Of a stretch of 64,000 bases of DNA, positions 49,131-63,000 are shown in pieces (positions within the stretch are counted from its first letter, which is position 1; each line of letters starts with the position of its first letter). The DNA is from Tyto alba (taxonomy: Eukaryota > Chordata > Aves > Strigiformes > Tytonidae). Where the stretch lies: the NCBI RefSeq assembly GCF_018691265.1, contig NW_024881303.1:13447777-13511776 (forward strand). The letters run 5' to 3'. A model generated the notes under the pieces. That model saw nothing but the letters and a program-made list of their open reading frames with translations, searched no databases and was not told the origin of the DNA. A program made the translations under genes and the position numbers.

Positions 49131-52100
49131 TGTTCAAGCAGTTGAACTACCAGAGCTAGTGGACTAGATTAATGTGAGGAATTATGTTGAAATGCCTCTT
49201 TAGCACTTAAGGATGTCTCTAGGTGTCACTGGCATTCCTTTGCCTTCTTACCTACCTTCTCTCCCCCATGCCAATTCTTTCTGTGCTAATTTCTGTTAGT
49301 GAAATTTCCACAGGACCCATCAGTCTGTTTCTGAGTTTGTGTCACCTGCCTGAGTCCTGACCACATCAACCATTGGGTCTGTAGCCCACAGTTTAGAACT
49401 GAAAGGTGTTCTCATCCCCTTTCTTTTCTGTCTCACTTGTGGTTGCAGCAGAAAGTATGTGTAGAGAATATGTACAATTTAATGAGAAAAAGGCCTGTTT
49501 TGTGATGTTGAATCAACCATTCATTAATGTCCTTACCTTTCAGACAAGAGATTTTGATTCAGATCTTTTGCCTGTTTTGGTGGATGAAAAAATCTTTTAC
49601 CCAGGAATCTGCTGTAACACTAACCAGGGTTGAGGTTTTTGTACTTGGCACCCTCCTACTGATGTTCCTGCTGTATTTTCCCTATGCAGTATTCACAGAG
49701 GGTAAGAAAAAAAGTGATTTCTAGAAAATCTATTTTAAGACACATACTACAGAGGAAGGAGAGGTAGGTCTCTTCTGTTGAGACCAATAGGCATCTAGAA
49801 AATTAAATATTTTTTTAAAAAAGGAGGAAAATATAAAGGTGTGTGTATGGGGGCGTGAAGGACAGTGGGAACTGGCTGTGGGAGCTTGGTGACTGACATT
49901 CTGCTGGAAGATGTAGGTTAAAATCTCAGCAGAGGAAGAACAGGAAATCGAGGCTGAGACTAATGAATGTCCTGACACTTGAGTTACACAGTACGGTCTC
50001 CAAGGCAGTTTGTAAGTGTGTGTGTGTTCGTGTGTGCATGCGTGTGTGTGATCTTATACTGCACTTGTCTTTGTGTTTCCTACTGGCTAGCTTAAGCAGC
50101 TTCCTGCTTAGTTTGCTGCTGTGTGCATATCCCATTTCAGCGTGCCTGAGGCCTCTGATTGATTTATGTGTTGCTGCCAGCTTGAGACAGCCAATGTGGT
50201 TATCACCTCTAGCTGTTTACCCCACCCTTAAAGTGCTAAATAACTCCAGTGGTTCAGCAGCTGGTTTATGAACAGCTCAAATATCAGTGCAGGGAGGGTG
50301 AGGGGGACACTGGAGTACAGGAACCTCATCAGCTGTCTGAGACTGAGCCATCTCTCCTTGTCCATTTGAACTAGTCTCCCCTTACATGGCACAGGCCAGG
50401 TATGAGGCAGAGCTTCTGTGGCCAGGTGCCCTTTTGAATCTAGCTCAGATGCACAAGAATTATATTTTGTAGTGCTGAATGTAGCCCTTCTAGCACAGTC
50501 TTCTGAGTTAAATGCATAATCTCTGCACATAATGAGGAGCCTCATTTGTCAGATGCTAAATTGGGAAGCACTGTTCAGAGTGGGGAAGCCCATTCTGAGT
50601 ATACCTGGAGGTGGGCACCTCAGGAATGTCACTTGGAAATGAAGCCATCAGAGGCTGGGGTTCAGTTAGTTAAATACGGCTGTGCTTCTGAACCAGTTTT
50701 TTAGACTTTGTTTAACTGGAGAAAAGGACACTCTTCAATGGTATAGAGCATTTCTGGAAACAGATGTCTCAAATAGGCCATGTGAGGTGTGCCCTGAAAT
50801 GGTCCATTTGTCTCCATTGCCTGACAAAAGTGAAGGGGGCTACCTTAGCTACAGACATTAAATACCAGCCCCACCCCCCCCCAAGTGAGATGAGATGAAT
50901 TTCTTCTCCTGTAGGAACTGGAATTGAGCTGGGCAGACCCTTACCTGGAGATTCAATAGGTCAAAATCTGGGTTTAGGCCCTTCTATCCAGGCACAGTTC
51001 CTTTGTGTATTCAGGCCTTCACAGCTTGCACCTCTGAGAAAGGCATAATGCTTCTGAGTGCTGGGATTACTTGCAGCAACATGGGTTTGTCTTTCTGGTG
51101 TGTCTCAGTGGAGGTGGAGGAGGGCAGGCTCCCTGCTCTGCAGCAGGAGAGGGTTGTAGGATCTGTCCCAAGTGTTTGTTTGCATCTGCTGAGCCTCTGC
51201 CACCTTGCTTTGCTTGGACCCATACAATGAGGCATTAGGACATGGCCACTGAACAAGGATGTGGGCTCTGCCCCTCCAGATCCTCACTTACCCTCCACAT
51301 TTTAAGTACCGTACAATGTGAGGTGCACTTCGGTCTCCTAGTTGGGCATCCCAGTGTGTCTTTTCCTGCCCCATCTTTGCAGCTGCCTCCAGCTCATGTA
51401 GAAGAGGAGACAGTTTCTCTTATGCACCCAAATACAAGTTAGATTTCTCTAAGTGCTCGTCTACTCCCCAGTGGTTTTTTTTGTGGTGTGTGTCTAGAGT
51501 CACTTGGCTTAGGGTTCTCAGCTCAGCATTGTGATTTAGAGAGAGAAGAGAAACTTCTAGGTAGAGATGTCAGCGATATCAATTGCTCTATGTTTCTGGG
51601 AAATGTCTAGCTGATATAAACTGTGAAAAAAAATCTGATGTGAAAAGCTATTTTAAATTAGTGAGTTTACATAGCTGAGGAGAAACTCAAGTTTCCTTTT
51701 TCTGTCCAGGTTAGAATTAGAAAGGTAGATGCATATAAATAATATTTTTCCTTGAAATTTTTATCTAGTTATTTTCCATTTCTTTCTCTTTTTCTTGTTT
51801 ACAGTCCCCATGCTTATATAACAGCTCTCAAGAGGAAGCTGCTAACACGCCCATCTGATATTTTGTGCCAGCTGTTTTAGTGGAGGCGTGCTGGATTGGA
51901 CTGAGCTCCACCTTCTTTGTCGAGGTATATTATATGCGTAACACCATAAAATATGGTTCAGTCAGAATGATAGCCTACTTAACCTCTTGGCACTCTTTTC
52001 ATTAATTTCTTCTTGGATCAATTATTATGTTTTGTCTGTCACAGAACTGGGCTGAAAACTCCTCTGGGCATGGAATCTGTCATTCATTTAAACAACATCA

Positions 52101-54793
52101 AGGCATACTGTTCATGTTTAATTATTACTTTATTGCAAGTGCTAAACTGTTTTCAGTCACATCTAACAAACATGTTTTCTGGGACTGCTTACTGCCTGAC
52201 CTCAAGTAAGGGCAAGTTAGGCTAAGCCTTGAAATGCTGCATCAAGCTGTCATCTCAAATAGAAGCGAGCTCATTCATCCTCACGTGAACTATTATATAT
52301 ATGAAGTGGTGGAAGCAGGATATATTAACTGCCCACTAGAAAGGACATTGCAGTATGCTGATTTATGATGAGTAAATTCTAGAATAATCCTATTGATGAT
52401 GCTTAAAAACATCTGTTCACAATGTTGCAGTAGCTAAGCTAGCAATATTGTGTAGCAGATGAAAGCCACCTGTTGATGAAGTCTTTTAAAAATATATATA
52501 AATATTTCTGTTGGTGCTGTTGCATCAGTTCTTTTTCAGGATATCCATTATGGCATGACACATTCATTTGGAAATGGTCAGAATATTTATAGGCCCAGTT
52601 CCAGCAGAGTGTGAGCATGTGATCAGTGCTCTTGCTTTCAGTTGCTCAAAAATCCACTCTGATGTGTTTGGTCGCAAGTGAATGCCATGCTAAGGTCACT
52701 TTAATGACAGAGATAAAAAAAAAAATCTAAGTAGAATTTTTTTCAGGATAAGGTGCATGTAGAAAGCAAGGTCTAAGCTGTGTGTATTTGAGAGATCAGT
52801 CTGAAAGATTAAGAACAGAAAACACCACGATACCTAATGCCTTGGTAGGGGTAGGATTTACTGGGTTTTGATGTATTCCAAATAAATTACATTCTGAGCA
52901 ATGAATTTTGGGACATTCACAATCACTTCATAAGGCTGATGCATTCCAATTTTAGACTAAGTTCACTTCAGTTGACCTACCATTCACCCGGAGCTCATCG
53001 TTACTCTACATTAACAGTTGACTAATATAATGACAGCACTTATATAAAATACAGACCTGATTTTAAACCTCCTACAGGCATGATCCGAAGGCTTGAGAGT
53101 CTCGCTTGTTTCTAAGTAACATCTGTTGGGAAAATTCATTATATCTGGCAGTAGATTTGTTTTGACATCTGAGACCAAACTTTCCCGGGTTTTCCTTTTT
53201 CTCTTTTTCCTTCCTGCCTATCTTTCCTGTTTCTCCACTGAGCTACCTTGCAGTCATTGCTGATGCTCATCACCATCCTTCCTTCCTGCCAGTGACAACG
53301 GGAGCAGGCAGCAGCCTTTGGCTTGACAAGTACCAAATGAAGCTTATATGTGCCAGAAATGTCTACCTGTGTTAGTGACAGCCAGTATCTTACCAGATAT
53401 TGTACCATGATCTTTTGAAAGAGGACTTATAAGTGAATGACTGCAAAACCGGCTGTCTTTTGCTGCCCTTAATATAGAATCATTAAGAGTTTTAAAATTT
53501 CAGCTTAACTTTTGAGTTTGAGGAAAGCTTTTGTAAATTTCCTGGCCCAGAGTGCTCTTGCTTCACGCTCTTGCCACGGTACTCTGTTGGTTTGTCCCGG
53601 TTCGAAGGAATAAATCCTGTTTTAAATTTCCTTGGTTTCTTATAACAAAGGGCTCTGGAGGAAAGAAAATCTTTTAATCCTCCCAGCAATAACCTGACAT
53701 GACCTTCTAAACACACTATTAACTCAAAAATATTAGCAATATTTTGTAGCTGTCTTAAGTAGAGCTTACAATAGAGATGGACCAAATATTTAGAAGAATA
53801 ATTATACTTGGATCTGAGGAAATTAGTATCCACAGCACAATTACATGTTTAAAAAGGGCTAAATGTTAAAAAACTATTTAAAAAGCTGTGCAGTGGAGTA
53901 TTGTTCAGTAGCACTGGCAGAGCACAGCCGGTTTTCTGCATGCTCTTTCTAGGCTTGTGATTTCCTGACTGCCTTAGCACAAATTACTTGACTTCTCTGT
54001 GTTCTTTAGTTACTCCAATCTGTTTTGCCTTTCGTTCATAAGCGCTAAGCTTTTAGAAGATGTTCAGACCTTTATTTAATATGCTCAATATGAGATATTT
54101 CTTATAAAATTTGCAGGAGACATTTTCTGCAAGTCTGGTCTCTCTGCTATGTCAGTAGGCTGCCAACAATTGCACACAGCTTAAACATGAAATAGGTGTT
54201 TTTTAAAAATTGAATACTGTTGTACTAATATAAATACATTAACCTAACTCATTTGGAAAGAAACTTACAGCACCAAAGTGTCACGAAGATAACAACTTAA
54301 AATTAGGTATCCAGCTCTCCACTCTGACTGTGGGCAGAGAGAAATACCATGTGATGCATAGTAGAGAAATTCAGAGAAGAGTCAATAGGAAAACCTAAAG
54401 AAAATAAATTTAAGCTTGCTTTCTGTCACTTGGGTTAAGATACCTAAATTCAGAGATAAAATATCAGTTTGGAGCTAGAAGCTGGTTTGTTACTTTTAAG
54501 CATCTCAGGTGTGCATTTTAGTAGGCAGCAGGCAGCAGTTGTGCATTCCCTCATAAAATTACTTGATAAATCCTGCAGCCTTTAGTCAAACATTCTCCAT
54601 CATGAATTTCCATTAGATATCTGATCTACACCTAGTGATGTCAGTGAGTCTTTCAATTGCTTTAAGCACAAACTGCAAAATAACAGCTAGACTCATGAAG
54701 AGACATGGGGTATATGATGCCCCAAAGTGGGCTGTTCACAGGTACCCCATGCTGCCATGTGCCAGCAGATTGCCTCAGAGCCAGTAATAGCCA
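49131..54793. other. Non-coding stretch
   Basis: No gene recognised. GT-rich microsatellite at 50015-50050. Pyrimidine-rich tracts near 53190-53240. The weak match 'AGGCCCAGTTCCAGCAGAGT' at about 52590 may be an arm of the palindromic family. Confidence 0.5.
50015..50050. repeat. (GT)n microsatellite, interrupted
   Basis: GT repeat with TTCG and CATGC interruptions. Confidence 0.9.
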
Positions 54794-54822
54794 TGTTCTC
54801 TCTCTGGAGAGGAGAGAGAACA
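54794..54822. repeat. Perfect 11-bp inverted repeat
   Basis: TGTTCTCTCTC, a 7-base spacer, then GAGAGAGAACA. It could form a stable hairpin. Nothing in the flanks identifies it as a terminator or miRNA. Confidence 0.75.
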
Positions 54823-57800
54823 CTCTACTTCAAGGGTGGAGTTCCCACTTCGTCAAATTCAGGTTTGAGCCTTAGGTGAGCAGTCCCAATCAGAGCATAC
54901 GCTTGGTGCCAAGTCCTCCTCCTGGTTGTGAGAACGTTTTGGATCAAGCAGTTTGGTATGGTATCATGGGAGGAGAAGGGTGGCAGGAGCAGTCAGGTAT
55001 GAATTTCCTACGTCTTTGGTGGCCTGTTCTTACAGCCCAGGCCCTCCCTCATGGCAGGAGACAACTGCTGGCAGTGTGGACGCAGCGGCTCCACTGTCTA
55101 TACTGCTGGCTCTGACATAGTACAGTATGGCCCTGTCGTGGCTGGCAAGGTAGCCATAGTGTCCCTGTTGGTGGCAGGGATCAGCGGTAGTCTGATTGCC
55201 AGAGGAGATCGGAGTAGCCCCTGCTCACTCAGCCTCAGCGTGGGTTTGTTCTCTTGCACGCAAATCCTGAGTGCAGGTTGGTGTCTAAATCTCACGTTTC
55301 TGGATGCTTGTACATCTCTGTCGTCTACCCACCATTAAAATGGCTGAGGTTTTCTTCCGTGCCTGGCTGGCGGTGAGTGTGCTCTCCCCTATCCTGCATG
55401 GGTTTGAAATATCCTCTCTATTCTGTGTTTTCAGCCGCAGCACATACTCACGTAACTCTACTCCTTGGAGAGCAACTTATTTAACACGCTAAGAGATCAT
55501 TTAGTGGAAACTGTGTCAGGGATGCATCTCTGCCCTGCTGACAGTGACAACTTTTCAGGAAAGACCTCTGGGGTCTTACACTTATGATTATTCCCCCTTA
55601 GCCCTAGTAGCTAACCAGCACAGAGGCCTCACAGGTTGCAGGGAGGAGATAGTGATAACCATCAGATAAGTCCTCGATACAGTCCTATTTACTTAAAATA
55701 ATATTCCATTAGTCTTAATTTCTCTGGACACCCTGAAGTGTTTCTTCATTCAGTTCCAAGTCCTCCAGCAGCCAGCACTTTGCCCAAAAAGCTGTCTGCT
55801 TTTCTTTGAGGGCCATATTTCTGTCTTCACTAGCCTCTGTGAACCCATCTCTGGACTGTCTTCTTGTGCTCCTGCATGTTTTTTGCTTCTGACAAGTAGA
55901 TATAACAAGCAAAGTCCAGCTCCCACTTATGCATTTGGCTCTGGGGAAGATCCCTCAGGCCCAGATCCTCCTCCAACCTTCTCATGCTGATTTGTAATTT
56001 AGCCTGTAGCTTCTATTGTTATATTTATTGCTAAACAAAAGGAGTATTTTCTGGATCCATCACTTAGGCTGAGTAGAAGATAGTTATGTCCACTAGCTTC
56101 CATGCGCTTTGTGGCTGCCTGCTGATCAGAAGACTTGCTTGCCAAGCAAACCACCTCATCTCCACCAAGGCAGTATGCAAGGAACTTGATGGCCTGGCAA
56201 ATTCAGTAATTTTCCCCAAGGCCTTATGGATCTTACATTATCCATGGCTTCTAATGGGCTGCATATTCCTTACTGATTTAGTGGTTGACTTGTGATGTTT
56301 TTGGATGAGTCAAATCTCTGTAATAGTGACACTACATCTATGTATGTGGTAAATGTGAAAGAAAACAGATGTCTATAAAAATCACTGAGTCTGATTTGGA
56401 ATGATGAACAGTATTATGATTAATCATAGCTGTACAGCTACTGTGTAGTATTTCTACAGGATTGGGTGGAAATTGCTTGTTTCACACCTACACAACTTCT
56501 ACCTTAATATTTGGATTTCTTTTTGAACTCAGCCCAAAATACTCTAGAGTTAAGAATAGGACTGTTTATCTGGGGAGTAACGGTATGATCACTACTGTGT
56601 TTTAAAACTTCTAGTATAGTCTCGCAACCTTAAATTTATTTCAACATTGAATTTTTATGTCAATATCTGTATTGGGATCATAGGTAAAAGGAAACAAACA
56701 GTAGCCACTGAGTGTCATCTAGAAACATGAAAAGAGTGTGTAGCAGTTGTTCCCCAATAGATTTCTTCCAATACAATGTAAATTTCTTTGGTGCTGTTCT
56801 TATAAGGTGTCTCAGACCAAAACTGAAACATTTGATGAATGCTAGATTAAGGACAGAATCCTAATCCAGATTTAATCAGACACTCTGAAGCACAGAGTTT
56901 CAAAATTCCTGAGATCAGAAGGCAAAGAATTTCGCAAATAAGTATCAGCCAAGTCCTATTCCTGTAAGACTGGAGGTTGAATAATGAAAGAGCAGTGACA
57001 GAAAGTAACAGCTGAACAAAGAAAAATGAAGGGTCTGACCCTATGAACTAGCTTTAAGGTCATGAACAAGATCTTACAAAATCAACACAAATTCATTACT
57101 GGAAGAAGCCAGAATAAAATCTTCAACACAGGGCATGTGTGATGAGTCAAATCTGGTCAAGTGATGTATACGTGCAAAATTCTGAATAAACTAGAGTCTG
57201 CTAATCAAATTAACAAATCAAATTAATAAGGGGGATTTTCCATAATGAAGCCTGTAATGTTCTGGAGACACTTCTCTAGATTGCTAAGCATGGTTTGGAA
57301 AAATCACAACACAAAAGAATCACTTTTTTTTGCAGGGCTCTGTGTGTCACTGTTAGTCTGTAACAGTATTTTGGGAGATGGACAGACAGTCTGTAGTGCA
57401 GACATCTTCTTTTGTTGCTATTACTTACCTGCTTTGGTGTCAAGATTGAGGAACTCATGCTCTGTAGAACCCTCTTAAAACCTTGTCCTCTGGCTTAAAT
57501 AAAGACTATAGAATGTTCTAAATGCAGTAACAAAGATTTTTTTTTTTTTTTTTTCAGAAATACATAAGATGTAAGTTGGTAAATGGACACTGAGTGTAGG
57601 TGTTAGATATCTTTGATTTTTTCGTATTAGTTTTTGAAAGATGGTATTTCTCAGAATAATGTGAGAAGGCTTGGAAAACTGATTTATTCCCGTTGGATGA
57701 TCATTCTGCAAATGACGCCAAATTGCAGTAATTTAGAAATCTTGAGGTTCTTTCTATATTTAGATTTGTACATTCAGCAAGCTTTTAGTACAAATATACG

Positions 57801-58704
57801 AATATTTGGTAATTACTTTAATTCATGAAGAGAACTTTGAGCTGGATATGTGAATGTACCTTAAAGTGTTCAGGCTCTGTGAGACATTTCTCCTAAATCG
57901 GCTTATGAATTTCCTTTTGATGAGCTTAATTGTTGACAGATTTTTCAAAAGCCGACAACAGCTTGCTTTGCTAGCTAGTATTCACATGAACTGGATAGTC
58001 TTATGAAGTCCCTTATTCAATTTGCATAATATTTTGCTTCTGCTGTAAGATGAAGTGAAATCCTTTGTAATGAATCTAACAATGTTAGGCATTGTAAAGA
58101 CATCAATCCAAATAAAATTAAAAAGAAAACTAGAAAAAAAAATCACCCTCCCAGCTTGTCCTTCAAGATCTCAGAATATGCAAAGCTAGAAAAAATAGAT
58201 TTTTTTTTTTCCAAAGAAGTATTCAGAAAAAGTCCTAAATAATTAGATATGATCTCTTATTCAATTAAGATATTTTTCTGGTTTCTTCAGCAGAGCCATA
58301 ACTAGGCTTTTCATTTGAGATCCCTTAAGTCAGAATGTGTTGCAAATGCTAATATATTAATTAAATCAACAAAACAAACAAGACATTTTGTCCTTTCACG
58401 TGAAACAGACAGATTCTGTATCTTATCTATCCAGAAATTGTTGTTGTTGTTGGTAATATTTTAGAATTTTTATTTTTGAATACTATTTCCTGGGAGCATA
58501 GATTGGAAGAGAATGAAATTTAAGCTAAGCAGTGGGATCTCTAGCCATAATGATGGTTGTGGATATCTGAGTGAAGTGAAGCATGTAGAAGGCTCTGAAA
58601 TAACTGACCCTGTTTTCCTCTGAACATTTTTGAAGAATTCTGGTCCGTTAATAATGACTTAAAAGTAATAAAGACTGGGAACTGTGGATTGTAGCCAAAT
58701 GAGG
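54823..58704. other. Non-coding stretch
   Basis: No gene recognised. 54876-55338 is locally richer in G and C and open on both strands, without family resemblance. A T-run at 57537-57554 is followed by CAG, making an acceptor-like string with no exon evident. Confidence 0.5.
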
Positions 58705-58800
58705 CCACATCCTACAGTCCTTGCTTTGTATTACTGGAGTAAATTTCCCATTTACTCATATTAGGATGGGGACTAAGGACTGAGTAAGGGTGGCAGGATG
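58705..58800. repeat. Ancient dispersed palindromic repeat, copy with both arms
   Basis: The left arm ATCCTACAGTCCTTGCT (58709-58725) is an imperfect inverted match to the right arm TGAGTAAGGGTGGCAGGAT (58781-58799). 'GTAAATTTCCCATTTACTC' lies between them. This fits the family layout CCTGCAGTCCTTACTC ... CCATTGACTTCAATGG ... GAGTAAGGACTGCAGG. Confidence 0.55.
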
Positions 58801-60015
58801 GGAAATGGTTTGTCACCTCTGAGAGTGTGTTTGCAAACTGCTGGAACCACAAATGAGCTCAGTGTTTAGCAAAATGGTGGATGCCAGCATGAAGCTTGGA
58901 AGTGCCAATTTTAATTAAAAACTGCATTTTCAAATCAAGTTCCTAGTTAACAATGGGTGGGAAATTCTTCCCACCATGTAAGCTTTCTGAATGCTGTATT
59001 GACTGTCAAGATGTGTGCAGCTTCTCCTTCCACAAAAATGCTGCTACCATCATCTTCCCCTTCACCTCCCCCCACCAGAAGAAAATGACTACATTGTTTG
59101 TGGAATATCTTCTTGTTCATGTCCTGCATTTAGGCCAGAATAGACAGATTTTATTTTGTGCTCCCCAACCCCCTTCCTTCATTGTTAACAACAGAGTGAA
59201 CACATGAGGTTAACGTGGCTCTTGACATGGCTCAGTTGTTTGCCATTTGGAAACTACTTATTCTTCAGTTGTATAATTAAAAAAAAAAAAGAAGAGGTAT
59301 CAAAAAATTTAGTCATTTTCTGTTTATTCCAAAGACACGGAGAACAGAGTAGTAGTGGAGAGATGGGGGAAGCCAACAACAAAACCCAAATTAGTTCAAG
59401 AACCAGCATGTTCCCCTTACTTTAAGGAACACAGTAAACATTTCAAAAGTGCATGCCAGCTCATTATCTAACTCAGTCTTCATTGACTTCATGAAAAACA
59501 GCAGCAGTTAAGCAATGTTTGCCAAAAGCAAATTTGGGTACATGCATTGCTAAAAAAATGTGACATCCGTTCTGTACAGGTTCCTTAATCTTCCACACAG
59601 GGGTAAATCAACATTTCATAATTATCATTTCTCTCTGTTGTTTAGCCCTTTCATGATTGCTGTTCTAGTCTGTTTTGATCATTGTTTATCCCAAACTGTG
59701 CTATGACGTATGATTTGAATAGTTGGCTAGAAATGAACTTCTCCAAGTGTTTAAAGATGTAGAGACAACTTCAGTAATATAATCTTGAATGTAATATCTG
59801 TGTGCAAGTATCTTCTTTACAAAGTTTATTCTTTTTAAAAAAATGGATGTGGGATATTTATGAATACCTTTTTAATGAAAATTTTAGGGTTTAGTTTGTA
59901 ATTAATTTCACATATTTTTAATGAACATCATTTTCTAGGTTATGAATAATATAGGCAGCTTTCTTTTTCAGTCAATTGGATGTGGCATTTGCAGTTTGCA
60001 GTTACATTATTGAAA
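58801..60015. other. Non-coding stretch, nothing recognised
   Basis: AT-rich, with an A-run at about 59280-59290. 59560-59790 looks like ordinary or possibly conserved non-coding DNA. No gene recognised. Confidence 0.5.
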
Positions 60016-60075
60016 TTATCATGATAAAGCATTTGAATATACTATATATTCAAATATTGTCATTTATTATGATAA
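60016..60075. repeat. 60-bp imperfect inverted repeat (hairpin)
   Basis: The inner stem ATTTGAATAT / ATATTCAAAT (60031-60040 and 60046-60055, 5-base loop) is perfect. The outer stem TTATCATGATAAA / TTTATTATGATAA (60016-60028 and 60063-60075) pairs at 12 of 13 positions across a small asymmetric bulge. It could be a hairpin RNA, a relic of a small DNA transposon, or chance in AT-rich DNA. Confidence 0.65.
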
Positions 60076-63000
60076 CAAATGATATAGCAGATTCCACGAG
60101 TTGTTCCTTGTAGATAAGTTACCCATTCTTTGGGAAACTCATACCTCTGTATGTCCAAAACATACAAATACATGAATATTTTGAATCCTATTGAACTAGG
60201 TTTCCTTTGAGAGTAACTTTACTCAAGAGAAACGTAAGCATCTGTTGAACAATTGTTTTATTAAATAGCTTCAAGATCAGTTCCCTTTGGAAGCCAGGCA
60301 GGCTTTTTGCCATAGTCTTCCCGTTGTCTGGTGTGCACGTTTGTGTCCTGTGGGTATTGATTTCTCTCATCTTAAGTCTGTCCCTTCAAAATTAACAGGC
60401 CATTTTATTAAGCTTTATTGTACTTTGGAATCTACTTAACCTTCTGCCTTATGTTTAAAATTTGGAGTTGCTGTGCAGTTCTGATCATTATTCTATTCCA
60501 CATACAATACATCATACTCTCAATTTTTATGAGTAAAGGCTGTTGAAAAAATGCTTCTTTACTTGTTTTTTAAATCTACAATTTCTGATTTTTTTTTTTT
60601 TTAAAAAACTTATTTGATTCAAAATTTCTTAATGAAGCAGGGAATTCTGTTGGTTGAAAATAGTGCCACTTATGGTTTTTGGAACATTTATCTAATTTTC
60701 CTGTGGGAAAAAATAAAACAGCTGGTGAAATTAGGATTTCAAAATGGAAAAAAAATTTGCTTAAATAAACATCCATTTAACATTTTATCACAAGCTGGAA
60801 AATACTGATGAAATTTAAATCTCCTCATCTTCCCTAATTCTCCCCTTCTTCAAACATTCCCTTTGTTATTGTTGAAATTGTAAATCCTCAGGAGGACCAA
60901 GTGACATAATGCAGATTTTCTTTTTCTGACATTTTTTTTTTTTTTTTGGTACTTATATCCAAAGCCCAGAGTATATCAATATGTTCCAATATTTATTTCA
61001 GGCTTTTCTTTGTTGTTAAGCAAAGATTGCTTCATTCCCGTGGCATGGTTACTTCAGTCAATGCAGTGAAATCTGGAAAGTACATTGACATGGACAATCA
61101 CAGTGTTACACTTTGAGAGCAGTTTTTAAACAACAATAGAAAAGACACTGGCATTGTCAGTCAAAATAACTGAACCTTAACTATTAGTGTTGATCAGGGA
61201 AATGTCAAATGAAGAACATAAGGGGAGCAATACTTGCTTCTACCGAAGGTCCCAGCACCTTGTTGCTGATAGCAGCCAGCAGAAGCAGCTTATGGAGAAG
61301 TGTAAGAAGCAGGGCAAGTTCAGAATGATTCTTCCTGCTTGTATACTTTCCCAGCTTCTGACAGTCAGCAGTTTTGGGACTCCCTGTGCTGAAGTTGCAT
61401 TTTAAGCATTGTTTTTATGAACCACTGAGTGCAGAAGCAACAATAGGAACAATGGATCACTGTTCAGCATCAGTGGCAACTGCACTTAGAAATAAGTAAC
61501 AGTGCCACTTCAAAACACTTGACAAGGACAACAGAAACAGAAGAGCCAGGAAATTATGGCAGTACTAAAGCCACACCCATGGCCAGAGGCAACATCTCAC
61601 AGCTCCTCCAAGTTGTGAACTCCTTGGGAGCTGAGAATCCCTACCATGCAGAGAGGTAGAAGCCAAACTCACCATTATATAATGCAGCAACTTCTGCCCC
61701 TGTGAGATCTTAATGGAACATGGTGTCTTGTTTTTCAGTGTAGGGATTTCTGCCTGTGTGTTCCCGCTGAGATTTTTGTTTGGTGAGAGTTGGGTGATGT
61801 TGCCTCATACCAATAGAGATTGCCACCAGTCAGCTGATCTCTGGTGATTAAGACAGACTTCCATATTCTCTCAGAGTTACTGCCTCTTTCCCTAGTTCCT
61901 GTTCAAGCATCTGCCCCATGTAGGGTGTAAGCAATCCCATGTCATTTATTCTGACAGCCCTCTTTGGGGACTGTCAGCAGGGCTCCCCAGTAAGTAGCTC
62001 TACAATAGTCTTCCTGCACACTGCTTGACCTAATATGTGATCAGCTGTGTGTTTCTTTCCACAGCAAAGCATCTGGAAAATGACACAGCCTGAAGAAAAA
62101 CGGGAATTCAAAATCTGGCTCCAAATTTCCTTATGAACCAGTCTGCTCCTCAGCATCTGTAGAAAGGGACAGGTAGGCTGCTGCAAGAGCACTCCGGAAG
62201 CCCCTGCTTAGTGAGCCCCACTGTTAGCCTGTCTCTTGACTCTGCATGAGGCAGTGACTCCTGCCGAGTTCCTGCAAGTCTTTTGCGTGCGACACTTCTC
62301 CCTGCAAAGTGGCAACATGCTGGGACACAAAATAGAAGGTCCTGTCCTGGTGTGAGCACTGCACAGAATGGGAGGGCAATTTGGACGGATAGGAACTGAG
62401 CTGTGATGGTGTTGCGGGTAGTTCCTGCTGTGTTTTGGAGACAGAATGTGTATGTTTGAAGTTTACTTGGGAATGCAGAGTAATATGCCAACACAGGTTT
62501 CTGAACAGTTCCTTGCTGTATAAATAGCCCCATTCATTTCAGCAGATGGCTCGGAGTGTAACCCGGTTGCCAGAGTATAGTCATCTACCTATGCAGCTCT
62601 TCCTTGTTTTACTTATTTTTGTTATCACAAAAATGTCACTGAACCCCACAGAAATTTTGCTTGGGTGAGGACTGTATTAAATCATCAAAAAAATGTCAGG
62701 ATCTGAGACTATATAAGAATGAAAATTGTAACAGTGTCCACAGTAATCACAACTGAAATCAGTTTTTGCACTGTTGCCTATGTTCCTCTTCCTGATATGA
62801 TGTTATGAATGGCAGACCTTGTTTCCTTTTGCAGTCCCATTATTTTTACTGCATCCTTTATCTTTGCCTTTTGGAAAGAGCAAATAAAAACAAAGCTTTG
62901 CTTTACAATTTTGCTTGAAGATAAACTAGCACATTTTAACAGACCAACTTTAAATGACTGTTTACTTTTGCGGTGGTCAAGGCCAGTACTCAGGGCTATA

